Assembly: GCA_051744345.1 (NCBI GenBank)
Contig: JBNJCW010000002.1
Coordinates: forward strand, 8,129-72,128
Source of the DNA: Halolacustris sp051744345
GTDB taxonomy: Bacteria; Actinomycetota; Humimicrobiia; Humimicrobiales; Humimicrobiaceae
Direction of reading: 5' to 3'
DNA: 64,000 bases
A program made the position numbers and the translations under genes. The notes under the pieces were generated by a model. It saw only the letters and a program-made list of their open reading frames with translations, had not been told where the DNA came from and made no database searches. Below, piece by piece: positions 27,470 to 36,245 of the stretch (the first letter of the stretch is position 1; every line of letters begins with the position of its first letter).

Positions 27470-27799
27470 ATAGATAATATGTTTATAATGTCAATAATTT
27501 TTTAGCTCTTTTTAAGGATTGTTGATTTTTTATTTTGAATTTATTGGCTTAATTCTTAGTTTTCCCCTCTTTTTTACTAATACCTGCATACTATTTCTAA
27601 TAAATAGTTCAGATAATTGATTAAATGCATTAGAACCAAATTCAGACGGTTGAAAAAGTTTCTCTCTCTTCAAAGTATGTCGTATTTTTTAAACTTATCT
27701 TTATATATCAACAATGTTCTTAAAAAGAGCCAATTTTTATTATAAATTAAGAATTACAGTTTTCTGTTTTTATGATATATGCTATATGGTTTTCTGAAG

Positions 27800-27845
27800 T
27801 GGCTCCCCCAACAGATGAAATTTCGAACCAATTTCTTAATGAATT
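27800..27845 (+). repeat. tRNA-3'-end-like repeat, type A
   Basis: TGGCTCCCC, 13 nt, TTCGAACCAATTT, in the gap 27470-27930 between the MFS gene and a TA pair. The rest of that gap (27470-27799) shows no gene. Confidence 0.8.
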
Positions 27846-27876
27846 ATTAAAGTTGAAAATAAATTTTATGCAGTAA

Positions 27877-27918
27877 TTGACAAAAAGTATATTATTTAGT
27901 ACTATTTAAAGTACTAAA
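27877..27918 (+). promoter_or_regulatory. Promoter and palindromic operator of the Phd/RelE-type TA pair
   Basis: TTGACA at 27877-27882, a 17-nt spacer and TACTAT at 27900-27905 make a sigma-70-type promoter. The dyad TTTAGTAC-N8-GTACTAAA (27895-27918) covers the -10 element and is a natural operator for antitoxin autorepression. AAAGGAG follows at 27917 and serves as the ribosome-binding site. Confidence 0.75.
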
Positions 27919-27930
27919 AGGAGTATTATT

Positions 27931-28188
27931 ATGGTAAAAATATTAACAGCAAACGAATTAAAACAAAAAGGTGCTTCAGCATTAAAAGATGCGACCTCAA
28001 GCGACAGTGCAGTTATTATTACTGTAAGAGGAAAGAGTGAATATGTCGTTTTGCCTATTGCAGCATATAATAGCTTGAGAGAGTGCGAGCTTGAAATTGC
28101 CCTTATCGAATCAAGAAAAGATATGGAAAATGGCAAATTTATTGAAGAATCTGTTGAAGAACACATTAGAAGAATAACCGGTGAATAA
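27931..28188 (+). CDS. Phd/YefM-family antitoxin
   Basis: Eighty-five residues with the Phd/YefM pattern: LTANELKQKGASALKDA at the N-terminus, then VIITVRGKSEYVVLPIAAYN. The C-terminal helix (EIALIESRKDMENGKFIEES) should wrap the toxin. It is the first gene of the operon and overlaps the toxin start by 8 bp. An operator dyad lies in the promoter. It appears intact. Confidence 0.92.
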   Translation: MVKILTANELKQKGASALKDATSSDSAVIITVRGKSEYVVLPIAAYNSLRECELEIALIESRKDMENGKFIEESVEEHIRRITGE

Positions 28189-28453
28189 AATAATATATAC
28201 AGAGACATATATTAAGAGAGCCAAAAAGTTTTTAAAAAATCACCCTGAAATTATTTCTCAATACGAAAAGACTTTAAAGTTAATCGAAATAAATGTATTT
28301 CACCCATCACTTCGCTTGCATAAATTAAAAGGTAAATTATCAGATTTATATTCAGTTTCAATTAATATCTCATATAGGATATGCATTGATTTCATTATTG
28401 AAGAAAACACGATAATTCCGATTGATTTAGGAAAACATGATGATGTATATTAA
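28181..28453 (+). CDS. RelE/YoeB/YafQ-type toxin
   Basis: Ninety residues from a GTG start inside the antitoxin's last codons. The sequence (IKRAKKFLKNHPEIISQYEK, HPSLRLHKLKGKLSDLYSVS, ISYRICIDF, LGKHDDVY) is typical of the RelE superfamily, in particular the YafQ-like branch ending in G-x-HDxVY. It should cleave mRNA on the ribosome. Paired with the Phd/YefM antitoxin and intact. Confidence 0.92.
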   Translation: MNKIIYTETYIKRAKKFLKNHPEIISQYEKTLKLIEINVFHPSLRLHKLKGKLSDLYSVSINISYRICIDFIIEENTIIPIDLGKHDDVY

Positions 28454-28460
28454 AATTTGC

Positions 28461-28500
28461 TGGCTCCCCCTAGTGGACATATTTCGAACTTTTTATTTTG
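28461..28500 (+). repeat. tRNA-3'-end-like repeat, type B
   Basis: TGGCTCCCC, 13 nt (CTAGTGGACATAT), TTCGAACTTTTTATTTT. It begins eight bases after the toxin stop codon and so closes the TA module. Confidence 0.82.
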
Positions 28501-28584
28501 ATAATATGTTTAATATTGATAAAATCAATAATATTAAAAATACTATAAACTATTTGATTATGCAATAAATACTTATCTTAATAA

Positions 28585-29351
28585 TTGTGGATTTTTGATT
28601 TAGAAAATAAAACTTATTTTTTATTTTTAGACGAGTCTGGTCATCATGGCCTAAAAAAATAAATCGAGAATACCCAATATTTCTGCTTGCATGTTGTATT
28701 TTTAAAGAAACTTATTTTAAAACTATATTTCTAAAAAGAGCAAAAGAATTGAAAATCAAGCACTTTGGGACTGATAAAATCATTTTGCATTCAAGAGATA
28801 TTAGGAAATGGCAAAAGGAATTTAAGTGTCTTGGAGATATAAATAAGAGAATAGATTTTTACAAAGATTTAGATAATTTAATACAAACATCAGAGTTCAC
28901 AATTATTGCTTCAGCAATAGAAAAAAATAAGCTTATCCAACAATATGGGCCCAGAGCAGATAACCCATACAATATATCACTTTCTTTTATCTTAGAAAGA
29001 AGCATATTTTATACAGATAATATTAATTGTAATTCTATTGAAATAATAGCAGAATCACGTGGTAAAAGAGAAGATGACCAACTATACTCTCAATATCAAT
29101 TAATTCTGCATAATGGGACCCATTATGTAACGAGTAATAGATTTAGAAATAAAATGAAATCTTTTAAATTTGTGGATAAAATTGATAATAATATTGGTAT
29201 CCAAATCGCTGACCTTGTTGCCTATCCTATAGCAACAAAAATTATTTATCCTAAAAGAGTTAATTTAGCATTTGAAGTATTAGAAGATAAAATTTATAGA
29301 CAATTTCCTGGTGCTGATTATATAGGGTATGGATTAAAAATATTCCCATAA
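28585..29351 (+). pseudogene. DUF3800 protein gene with a frameshift in an A7 run
   Basis: The intact 3' frame (ATG 28749 to 29351) encodes most of a DUF3800 protein (HFGTDKIILHSRDIRKW; later GIQIADLVAYPIATK). The family's N-terminal motif FLDESGHHG is encoded upstream at about 28625 in another frame, from a TTG near 28585. The two join if one A is added to the A7 run near 28655 (GLKK then INREYPIFLLACC). DUF3800 proteins are RNase H-like and linked to mobile and defence DNA. The break may be a true mutation, phase variation, or a sequencing slip. Confidence 0.8.
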
Positions 29352-29357
29352 ACGAAA

Positions 29358-29377
29358 CAAGTCCCCTCAGGGACTTG
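29358..29377 (+). terminator. Hairpin after the DUF3800 gene
   Basis: A perfect 8-bp stem (CAAGTCCC / GGGACTTG) with loop CTCA lies seven bases after the stop codon. No T-run follows, so it is either a weak terminator or a structure at the module end. The gap to 29466 holds nothing else I can see. Confidence 0.5.
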
Positions 29378-29466
29378 CCGATCGTGATCCACAATCCAAT
29401 AATACTATAACAAAATTAGAATTAGTTTGTCAATAATTCAAAAATCCATTGACATTTAAAAATCCA

Positions 29467-29676
29467 TGGCTCCCCCTAGTGGACATATTCCGAACTTTTT
29501 ATTTTAATGAAACCAGTACTTTAGAAGATAAATTAGATAGAATTAACACTATTTTTGTATTCCCATAATCAAGAGTTTTATTTTGTAAGCCTCTTTATTG
29601 AAGGTTTTAAACCCATTTCCCAAAAATTTACAATATAAAGATAATATATTGACATCATAAATTTATTTTATATAAT
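29467..29676 (+). repeat. 210-bp direct repeat, copy 2, beginning with the tRNA-3'-like motif (type B)
   Basis: Matches 16246-16455 over its full length with few differences. It opens with TGGCTCCCC-N13-TCCGAAC and ends in the promoter of the following toxin-antitoxin pair. It therefore carries both a putative recombination site and a promoter. Confidence 0.85.
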
Positions 29677-29682
29677 TATTTT
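29649..29682 (+). promoter_or_regulatory. Perfect-consensus promoter giving a leaderless TA mRNA
   Basis: TTGACA (29649-29654), a 16-nt spacer and TATAAT (29671-29676). The toxin ATG is at 29683, seven bases past the -10 element, which is where transcription should begin. The toxin message would therefore have no 5' leader and no Shine-Dalgarno sequence. Confidence 0.7.
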
Positions 29683-29949
29683 ATGATAATCTATGATAAA
29701 AATAAGGCCATAAAATTAAGATATGAGCGCAATATTGAGATTGAAGACATCTTAGATATCATTATTCATAAAAAATATTTAGATATATTAGAACATCCAA
29801 AAAGAGCGGGACAGCAAATTTTCATTCTTGAATATAGAGATTATATACATGTTGTACCTTTTGTTATTGATAATGACAACAACATTATAATAAAAACAGT
29901 ATTCCCCAGCAGGAATTTTCATAAGATATATAAGGAGGAATTAAAATGA
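29683..29949 (+). CDS. BrnT-like/DUF4258-like toxin
   Basis: Eighty-eight residues. Features: DKNKAIKLRYERNIEIEDIL at the N-terminus, then LDILEHPKRAGQQIFILEY and YIHVVPFVIDND, ending IKTVFPSRNFHKIYKEEL. These are found in small toxins annotated as BrnT-like that are encoded before a CopG antitoxin. It should be an RNase-fold toxin. The start is leaderless, as judged from the promoter. The last codons overlap the antitoxin start by 4 bp. GGAGGAATTAAA inside its end serves the antitoxin. Confidence 0.82.
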   Translation: MIIYDKNKAIKLRYERNIEIEDILDIIIHKKYLDILEHPKRAGQQIFILEYRDYIHVVPFVIDNDNNIIIKTVFPSRNFHKIYKEELK

Positions 29950-30236
29950 AATATGAATTAGATACAGATGAAAAGATTATTGAAAGAGAAGCAACAGAAT
30001 ATAAAAAAGTTTCTGAAGAGAAAAAGAAAAATATCGAGTCAGTTTTAGAAAGAAGTTCAAAAAAAAGAGTTGTGACTCTAAGACTTAATAATAATGATCT
30101 TGAGCAATTAAAATCCATTGCAAATATCGAAGGTATCCCCTATCAGACATTAATATCAAGCATACTACATAAGTATATCAATGACAGATTTGTTGATAAA
30201 AAAGAAGTATTTAAGATTTCAGAATTATTGAAATGA
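29946..30236 (+). CDS. CopG-type antitoxin
   Basis: Ninety-six residues. The central ribbon-helix-helix (KRVVTLRLNNNDLEQLKSIA, then EGIPYQTLISSILHKYI) is the typical CopG form with the GIPYQTLISS helix turn. It should bind the upstream BrnT-like toxin and the operator. It ends eight bases before the tRNA-Asn 3' end, so this TA pair is the module directly next to the tRNA gene. Confidence 0.9.
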   Translation: MKYELDTDEKIIEREATEYKKVSEEKKKNIESVLERSSKKRVVTLRLNNNDLEQLKSIANIEGIPYQTLISSILHKYINDRFVDKKEVFKISELLK

Positions 30237-30243
30237 AATTTGC

Positions 30244-30318
<75 letters not shown>

Positions 30319-30386
30319 AAGCCTTACACGATAAGCTATTATAATATAGAAAATATTTATTGCAAGCTTCCGGCAGAATTTCCCAA

Positions 30387-31484
30387 TCAGGTTTCCAGGA
30401 AATCTTTCAATGCACCGCTTCTGTTTGGATGCCTTAACTTGCTTAAAGTCTTGGATTCTATTTGCCTAATTCTTTCCCTGGTAACACCAAACTCACGCCC
30501 TACCTCTTCCAGAGTTCTGGGATGTCCGTCCTGCAGCCCAAATCTTAACTGTATAACCTTCCTCTCCCTTTCATTGAGAGTGTTTAGGACATCCTGAAGC
30601 TGCTCCTGCAGCAAGGTAAAGGAGGCCGCATCCGATGGAGCCTCAACCTCGGAATCCTCAATAAAATCCCCCAGGTGACTGTCTTCTTCCTCTCCTATTG
30701 GGGTCTCCAGTGATACAGGTTCCTGCGAAATCTTCATTATTTCCCTTACCTTATCTGGAGAAAAGTCCATCTGCTTGGCAATCTCTTCAGGAACAGGCTC
30801 CCTGCCCAGCTTCTGCAGCAACTGCCTTTGAATCCTGATTAATTTATTTATGGTCTCTACCATATGGACAGGAATCCTTATGGTCCTTGCCTGATCAGCA
30901 ATAGCTCTGGTAATTGCCTGCCTGATCCACCAGGTAGCATAGGTTGAAAACTTGTATCCCTTGGTATGGTCAAACTTCTCTACAGCCCTTATAAGGCCAA
31001 GATTTCCTTCCTGTATAAGGTCAAGAAACAGCATGCCCCTTCCAACATATTTCTTGGCAATGCTTACAACCAGCCTTAAATTTGCCTCAACCAGCTTTCT
31101 CTTTGCTGCCATATCACCTTTTTTTATCCTTTTGGCCAGCTGTACTTCTTCAACTGCAGTAAGAAGCCTTACTTTACCTATTTCCTTAAGGTACATCCTT
31201 ACAGGATCATTAGTAGGAGATTTTATAGTAAGGTCTAACTTTTTCTTTAAAGCATCTTCTTGTTTTTTACTCCTGCTTATAACATCAAGGTCTTCATCTT
31301 CTTCGCTGATAATCTCTATACCAAGGTTTTGCAGTACATCATATATATTTTCTATCTGTTCCTTGGTGAGATCCACCTCAGATAAAGCTTCTCCTATCTC
31401 TTCAGTAGTCAGAAGCCCTTCTTCCTTGCCCTTGCTTATAAGGGCTTTCACTTCATCTAACTTGAATTCAGCTCCTCTTTTCAT
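30387..31484 (-). CDS. rpoD: Primary RNA polymerase sigma factor RpoD
   Basis: About 365 residues from ATG 31484, with GAGGTGATAG upstream; a GTG at 31496 is the frame start but overlaps that site. A short region 1.1 precedes region 1.2 (DPVRMYLKEIGKVRLL). Region 2 has NLRLVVSIAKKYVGRGM and YATWWIRQAITRA, region 3 is complete, and region 4.2 is TLEEVGREFGVTRERIRQIE. It directs transcription from TTGACA/TATAAT promoters such as those seen in the accessory region. It follows dnaG in the conserved order. Confidence 0.97.
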   Translation of the reverse strand: MKRGAEFKLDEVKALISKGKEEGLLTTEEIGEALSEVDLTKEQIENIYDVLQNLGIEIISEEDEDLDVISRSKKQEDALKKKLDLTIKSPTNDPVRMYLKEIGKVRLLTAVEEVQLAKRIKKGDMAAKRKLVEANLRLVVSIAKKYVGRGMLFLDLIQEGNLGLIRAVEKFDHTKGYKFSTYATWWIRQAITRAIADQARTIRIPVHMVETINKLIRIQRQLLQKLGREPVPEEIAKQMDFSPDKVREIMKISQEPVSLETPIGEEEDSHLGDFIEDSEVEAPSDAASFTLLQEQLQDVLNTLNERERKVIQLRFGLQDGHPRTLEEVGREFGVTRERIRQIESKTLSKLRHPNRSGALKDFLET

Positions 31485-31553
31485 TATTTCTATCACCTCA
31501 AATATATTTTAAATGGAAATAAGACCAGTATTTTACATATTATATTGAAAATA

Positions 31554-33428
31554 TCAAGTAATTTTCTCTGCCATTGCTTGTTCCACCAGCTTTATATGCT
31601 TCTGGCACAGCTGATTATACTTTTGCTGGATTTCAGTTCCGGTTTCCCCTTTTTTCTTCCTCTCTTCTATTTTTAACATCTCTGACCTGATTCTGTCAAT
31701 TTCCTGTAAGAGATTGACCAATTTTAAATTTTTCAGTACTTCTTTACAATTCACCCTGCCGTTTTTATAAGGTTTAGAATCAAAATAAATGGTATTGTAA
31801 AGTTTCTGTACCGCCTCTTCTTCTAAATAATCTGACGTTATTTCTACGGGAAAGTTTATTTTTTTAGATGCCTTCCTGTAGTCTGTAATCAATTTGCTTA
31901 ATATATTAAATAACTTTCTAGTATCCTCGAACCTGAAGTAACTTTCATCCAGTCCCAAAAAACATCCATCTGTTAATCCTTCGCCGTTTATCATAAGCCT
32001 AAGCGCTTCAATTTCCAGCTTCTTGTAAGGTGCTTCATTTTTTTCCGGCAGTTTTCCGCCGGGGGTATGTGTATTTTTTTTACTACTGCTTCCCATCTTA
32101 ACCAGTTCTTCAAACAGCAGGCTTTCTTTTAAATCAAGTTTTCTGGAAACTTTTTTTATGCATTCTTCCTGTATTATTTTGGAAGAGAGGGTAAGAATAA
32201 ATTTCAGCAGCTCATTGCTGGCCCTCAGTTTGCCGTTGATATTGGAAATATCATGCTTCTTCATTATAGTATCCAGGGTAAAATCAATTATGTTTTCCGC
32301 CTGCCTGACCTGGTCCAGGAAAGCACTGCTCCCCCTTTTAAAAGTATAATCTGCAGGATCATAACCCTTCTCCAGAATCGCTACCTCTATGCTCATATTG
32401 TTTTCATTAAAAAGGTCTAACCTATGGTTGTATTCCTTAAGCCTATCCATTCCCTTAAGTGATGCAGACATTCCTGCCTGGTCGCTGTCAAAAACAAGAA
32501 CTATATTCTGGGTAAACCTGCCCAAAAGTTTTATCTGCTCGGAGGTTAAAGCAGTTCCCAGGCTGGCAACAACATTTTGGATACCATTCTGGAAAAGAGC
32601 CATTACATCGGTATAGCCTTCCACAATCAATGCCCTGTTCTGCTCAACTATAGCATTTTTAGCCCTGTATATATTATATATATTCTTGCTTTTAGAATAG
32701 AGTTTTGTTTCGGGTGTGTTTATGTATTTGGCTGACTGCCTGTCAGCCCCCGGGTTTAATATCCTTGCTCCAAAACCAATGGTTTTGCCCACTACGTCTT
32801 CTATGGGAAACATTATCCTTCCCCTGAACCGGTCATATATCTCCTGCCTTCCCTTTTTGCTTTTTATGGCCATTCCGGCTTCTATAAGTTCCGTAGGGCT
32901 GTAATTCCTTTTCCGGGCAAAACTGCAAAACTGCTCCCAGCTGTTCAGGCTGTAGCCTACCTGAAACCGCTCAATGGTCTTCTTGTTAAAACCTCTGTTT
33001 TCCAGGTACTCTAAGGCTGCACCACCGGCTTTGGAATTAAACAATACATAATGGTAGTATTTTTTGGCAAGCTCATTTAAATCCAGCAGCTTTTCCTTGA
33101 ATTTTCTTGATGTAGAGGACTCCCGTGTGCTATATGTAAGCTTATAGCCTGTCTTATTGGCTAAAAACTCTACCGCTTCCAAAAACTCCATATTCTCTAT
33201 TTTCATAAGAAAACTTATAACATCTCCGCCTTCTCCGCAGCCAAAACAGTGGTACAGCTGCTTGATTGAATCAACAGTAAAAGATGGAGTTTTTTCCTGG
33301 TGAAAAGGGCATAGACCTACGAAATTCTTGCCTCTTTTTTTCAGGCTTACATATCCGCCTATTACATCAGCAATGTCCGATCTGGTTTTAAGTTCTTCTA
33401 CTTCACCTTCTTTAAGGCTTTTAGACAT
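31554..33428 (-). CDS. dnaG: DNA primase
   Basis: About 624 residues. ATG 33428 is preferred because GGGAGA precedes it; the GTG at 33440 overlaps that site. An N-terminal CHC2 zinc finger (CPFHQEKTPSF ... CFGCGEGGD) precedes the TOPRIM catalytic core (LIVEGYTDVMALFQNGI ... VLVFDSDQAGMSAS) and a C-terminal helicase-binding domain. It makes RNA primers at the replication fork. The usual neighbour rpoD follows with a 70-bp gap. Confidence 0.96.
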   Translation of the reverse strand: MSKSLKEGEVEELKTRSDIADVIGGYVSLKKRGKNFVGLCPFHQEKTPSFTVDSIKQLYHCFGCGEGGDVISFLMKIENMEFLEAVEFLANKTGYKLTYSTRESSTSRKFKEKLLDLNELAKKYYHYVLFNSKAGGAALEYLENRGFNKKTIERFQVGYSLNSWEQFCSFARKRNYSPTELIEAGMAIKSKKGRQEIYDRFRGRIMFPIEDVVGKTIGFGARILNPGADRQSAKYINTPETKLYSKSKNIYNIYRAKNAIVEQNRALIVEGYTDVMALFQNGIQNVVASLGTALTSEQIKLLGRFTQNIVLVFDSDQAGMSASLKGMDRLKEYNHRLDLFNENNMSIEVAILEKGYDPADYTFKRGSSAFLDQVRQAENIIDFTLDTIMKKHDISNINGKLRASNELLKFILTLSSKIIQEECIKKVSRKLDLKESLLFEELVKMGSSSKKNTHTPGGKLPEKNEAPYKKLEIEALRLMINGEGLTDGCFLGLDESYFRFEDTRKLFNILSKLITDYRKASKKINFPVEITSDYLEEEAVQKLYNTIYFDSKPYKNGRVNCKEVLKNLKLVNLLQEIDRIRSEMLKIEERKKKGETGTEIQQKYNQLCQKHIKLVEQAMAEKIT

Positions 33429-33513
33429 AGCTTCTCCCACAGCAATTTTTTTAAAAGAGGCATAACCTATTTTACCAGATTATGGTTTAGGTATGAAAAA
33501 TTATAGGAAGAAT

Positions 33514-33541
33514 TCAGGGAGCAGCATATGCTGCTCCCTGA
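33514..33541 (-). terminator. 28-bp perfect palindrome after ppdK
   Basis: TCAGGGAGCAGCAT and its exact reverse complement are joined without a spacer, making a very stable hairpin five bases after the ppdK stop. The downstream minus strand is T-rich in parts (CTTCCTATAATTTTT). It should end the ppdK transcript before dnaG. Confidence 0.75.
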
Positions 33542-33546
33542 TTGTA

Positions 33547-36171
33547 TTATGATTGTTCAGCTATATGGGCCTGGGCTGCAGCAAGCCTGGCTACCGGAAC
33601 CCGGTAAGGAGAACAGCTTACATAGTCCATTCCTGCCTTGTAGCAGAACTTAACAGAACTTGGATCCCCTCCGTGTTCACCGCATATGCCTATCTTTAAA
33701 TTTTCCCTGGCAGCTCTTCCTTTCTCTATTCCCATCTTTACCAGCGGGCCTACCCCGTTAATATCGAGGGTAGCAAACGGGTCTTTTCCCAGTATGCCTT
33801 TTTCTATATAGGCAGGCAGAAATTTACCCACATCATCCCTGGAAAAGCCAAAGGTTAACTGGGTCAAGTCATTGGTGCCAAAGCTAAAGAATTCGGCTTC
33901 GGTCGCTATCTCGTCAGCTACCACACAAGCCCTGGGAACCTCTATCATGGTTCCCACTTTATAATCAAATTTCAGGTTATTCTTCTCCATCAGGTCGTCT
34001 GCTATCTCTGTAATCTGGTCTTTTAGGATCTTGATTTCTGCAACTGTCCCTGCAAGCGGAATCATAATTTCCGGCTCTACCTTGACCCCTTCTCTGGTTA
34101 GCTCAAGCGCGGCCTCCAGGATAGCCCTTGCCTGCATCTCAAGAATCTCCGGATAAGTTATTGACAGCCTGCATCCCCTGTGGCCCAGCATAGGGTTCAA
34201 TTCATGAAGTGCCTTTACAGTTGCTTTCAGCTCTGATGCCTCAATTCCGAGCTCACCTGCTATCTCCCGGATATCCTCATCCTCTGAAGGCAGGAACTCG
34301 TGCAGCGGGGGATCAAGGAGCCTTATGGTTACCGGTTTACCCTCCATAACCTTGAAAATATCTATAAAATCCTGCTTCTGATAAGGCAGTATGGTCATTA
34401 AAGCCTTTCTTCTTTCCTCTTCGTTTGAAGCAACTATCATCTTCCTTACTGCCTTTATCCTGTCTGCCTCAAAGAACATATGCTCGGTCCGGCACAATCC
34501 TATTCCTTCAGCCCCGAATTTTAAGGCTACTTCCGCATCATGGGGTGTATCAGCATTTGTTCTTACCCCCATCTTGCTGAATTCTTCGATCCATTCCATA
34601 AACAACTCAAAATTTCCGGAGATTTCCGGATCTACAACCTCAAGCTGGCCTAAAAATACCTCGCCGGTTGAACCGTCAAGTGTAATCCAATCCCCTTTGC
34701 TTATCTTTTGGCCGTCAGCTGTAAAGTATTTCTCATCAGCATAAACCTTTACATTCTCACAGCCCGCAACACAGCTCTTACCCATTCCTCTGGCCACTAC
34801 CGCTGCATGTGAGGTCATACCCCCCCTGGAAGTAAGGATACCCTGGGCTACCGACATCCCTTCAATATCTTCAGGTGAAGTCTCTGTCCTTACCAGGATT
34901 ACCGGCCCGTTTTCTGCTTCCTCTACCGCCTCATCAGCATCAAACACAACTTTTCCCAGAGCAGCTCCTGGAGAAGCAGGAAGCCCTTTGGCAAGAAGCC
35001 GGGCATCCTCTTTGGCATCCTTGTCTATCTGCTTGTGCAGCAGCTGGTCCAGCTGCTGGGGCTCTACCCTCATTACTGCCGTCTTTTTGTCTATCAATCC
35101 ATCTTTTTCCATATCTACTGCAATCTGCAGGGCGGCAGCTGCAGTCCTTTTTCCTGTCCTAGTCTGGAGTATATAAAGTTTTCCTTCCTGTATGGTAAAC
35201 TCAAGGTCCTCCATCTCCCTGTAATGCTGTTCGAGCTTCTGGAATACTTCCATAAGCTCGTCGTATATCTTGGGCATCTCTTCCTGCAGTTTGGTTATAT
35301 CCTGGGGAGTTCTTATGCCTGCCACCACGTCTTCACCCTGAGCATTTACCAGGTACTCTCCATATTCCTTGTTTTCCCCTGTAGACGGGTTCCTGGTAAA
35401 AGCAACTCCGGTTCCTGAATTGTCTCCCATATTCCCAAAAACCATGGTCTGTACGTTTACTGCGGTACCTATGCTATGGGGTATATCATGAAGATTTCTG
35501 TAGGTTATAGCCCTTTTATTATTCCATGAGCCGAATACTGCATCTATGGACATCTGAAGCTGTTTCCTTGGATCCTGGGGAAAATCTTCTCCAGCCTCTT
35601 CCCTTATAATCTGCTTGTATCTTTTCACCAGCTCTTTTAAGTCATCTGCATCCAGGTCGGTATCAAATTCAGCTCCCTTTGCGTCCTTTATTTCCTGCAT
35701 GGCTTCCTCAAATTTATCATGCTCCACTCCCATTACCACATCTCCGAACATCTGTATAAACCTGCGGTAGGAGTCCCACCCGAACCGGTGGTTGCCTGTT
35801 TTTTTAATCAGGCCGTTTATGGTCCTGTCATTTAAACCCAGGTTAAGCACTGTATCCATCATTCCGGGCATGGATATGGCTGCTCCGGACCTCACCGATA
35901 CCAGCAGGGGGTCCTCTTCATCTCCCAGTCTGAGCCCCATTTTTTCTTCCAGCCTTTTCAAAGCGCTGTCTATTTGTTCCTGGAGCCCTTCCGGGTATCT
36001 TTCGCCCAGTTCATAAAAAAGGTTACAAACCTCTGTGGTAATAGTAAAGCCGGGAGGTACCGGCAGACCTATGTTGGTCATCTCCGAAAGGTTTGCACCC
36101 TTACCTCCCAAAAGTTTTTTCATTTCCTTCTTGCCTTCACCAAAGAAATATACGTATTTTTTTTCTGCCAT
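33547..36171 (-). CDS. ppdK: Pyruvate, phosphate dikinase
   Basis: About 874 residues from ATG 36171, with AAAGGG upstream. The ATP-grasp N-terminal domain (GGKGANLSEMTNIGLPVPPG) leads to the phosphohistidine domain (GILTSRGGMTSHAAVVARGM, catalytic His in TSHAA) and the PEP/pyruvate barrel (GIGLCRTEHMFFE ... ICGEHGGDP). It interconverts pyruvate, ATP and phosphate with PEP, AMP and pyrophosphate, a route used in glycolysis or gluconeogenesis of many anaerobes. It lies next to glyS in the operon but has its own terminator. Confidence 0.98.
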   Translation of the reverse strand: MAEKKYVYFFGEGKKEMKKLLGGKGANLSEMTNIGLPVPPGFTITTEVCNLFYELGERYPEGLQEQIDSALKRLEEKMGLRLGDEEDPLLVSVRSGAAISMPGMMDTVLNLGLNDRTINGLIKKTGNHRFGWDSYRRFIQMFGDVVMGVEHDKFEEAMQEIKDAKGAEFDTDLDADDLKELVKRYKQIIREEAGEDFPQDPRKQLQMSIDAVFGSWNNKRAITYRNLHDIPHSIGTAVNVQTMVFGNMGDNSGTGVAFTRNPSTGENKEYGEYLVNAQGEDVVAGIRTPQDITKLQEEMPKIYDELMEVFQKLEQHYREMEDLEFTIQEGKLYILQTRTGKRTAAAALQIAVDMEKDGLIDKKTAVMRVEPQQLDQLLHKQIDKDAKEDARLLAKGLPASPGAALGKVVFDADEAVEEAENGPVILVRTETSPEDIEGMSVAQGILTSRGGMTSHAAVVARGMGKSCVAGCENVKVYADEKYFTADGQKISKGDWITLDGSTGEVFLGQLEVVDPEISGNFELFMEWIEEFSKMGVRTNADTPHDAEVALKFGAEGIGLCRTEHMFFEADRIKAVRKMIVASNEEERRKALMTILPYQKQDFIDIFKVMEGKPVTIRLLDPPLHEFLPSEDEDIREIAGELGIEASELKATVKALHELNPMLGHRGCRLSITYPEILEMQARAILEAALELTREGVKVEPEIMIPLAGTVAEIKILKDQITEIADDLMEKNNLKFDYKVGTMIEVPRACVVADEIATEAEFFSFGTNDLTQLTFGFSRDDVGKFLPAYIEKGILGKDPFATLDINGVGPLVKMGIEKGRAARENLKIGICGEHGGDPSSVKFCYKAGMDYVSCSPYRVPVARLAAAQAHIAEQS

Positions 36172-36245
36172 TTTTGCCATCCCTTTCATCAAATTTTCTA
36201 ATAATTATAAGGTTTTTTAACAGTTTTTTAAAACCCCGTAAAATC

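Noticed and set aside
28461..29500. tRNA-3'-like repeats as real tRNA fragments of tRNA-Asn
   Set aside because: The spacer between GTTCGAA and GGGGAGCCA is 13 nt, not the 8 of the tRNA, so they are not simple copies of its 3' end; kept as look-alike sites.
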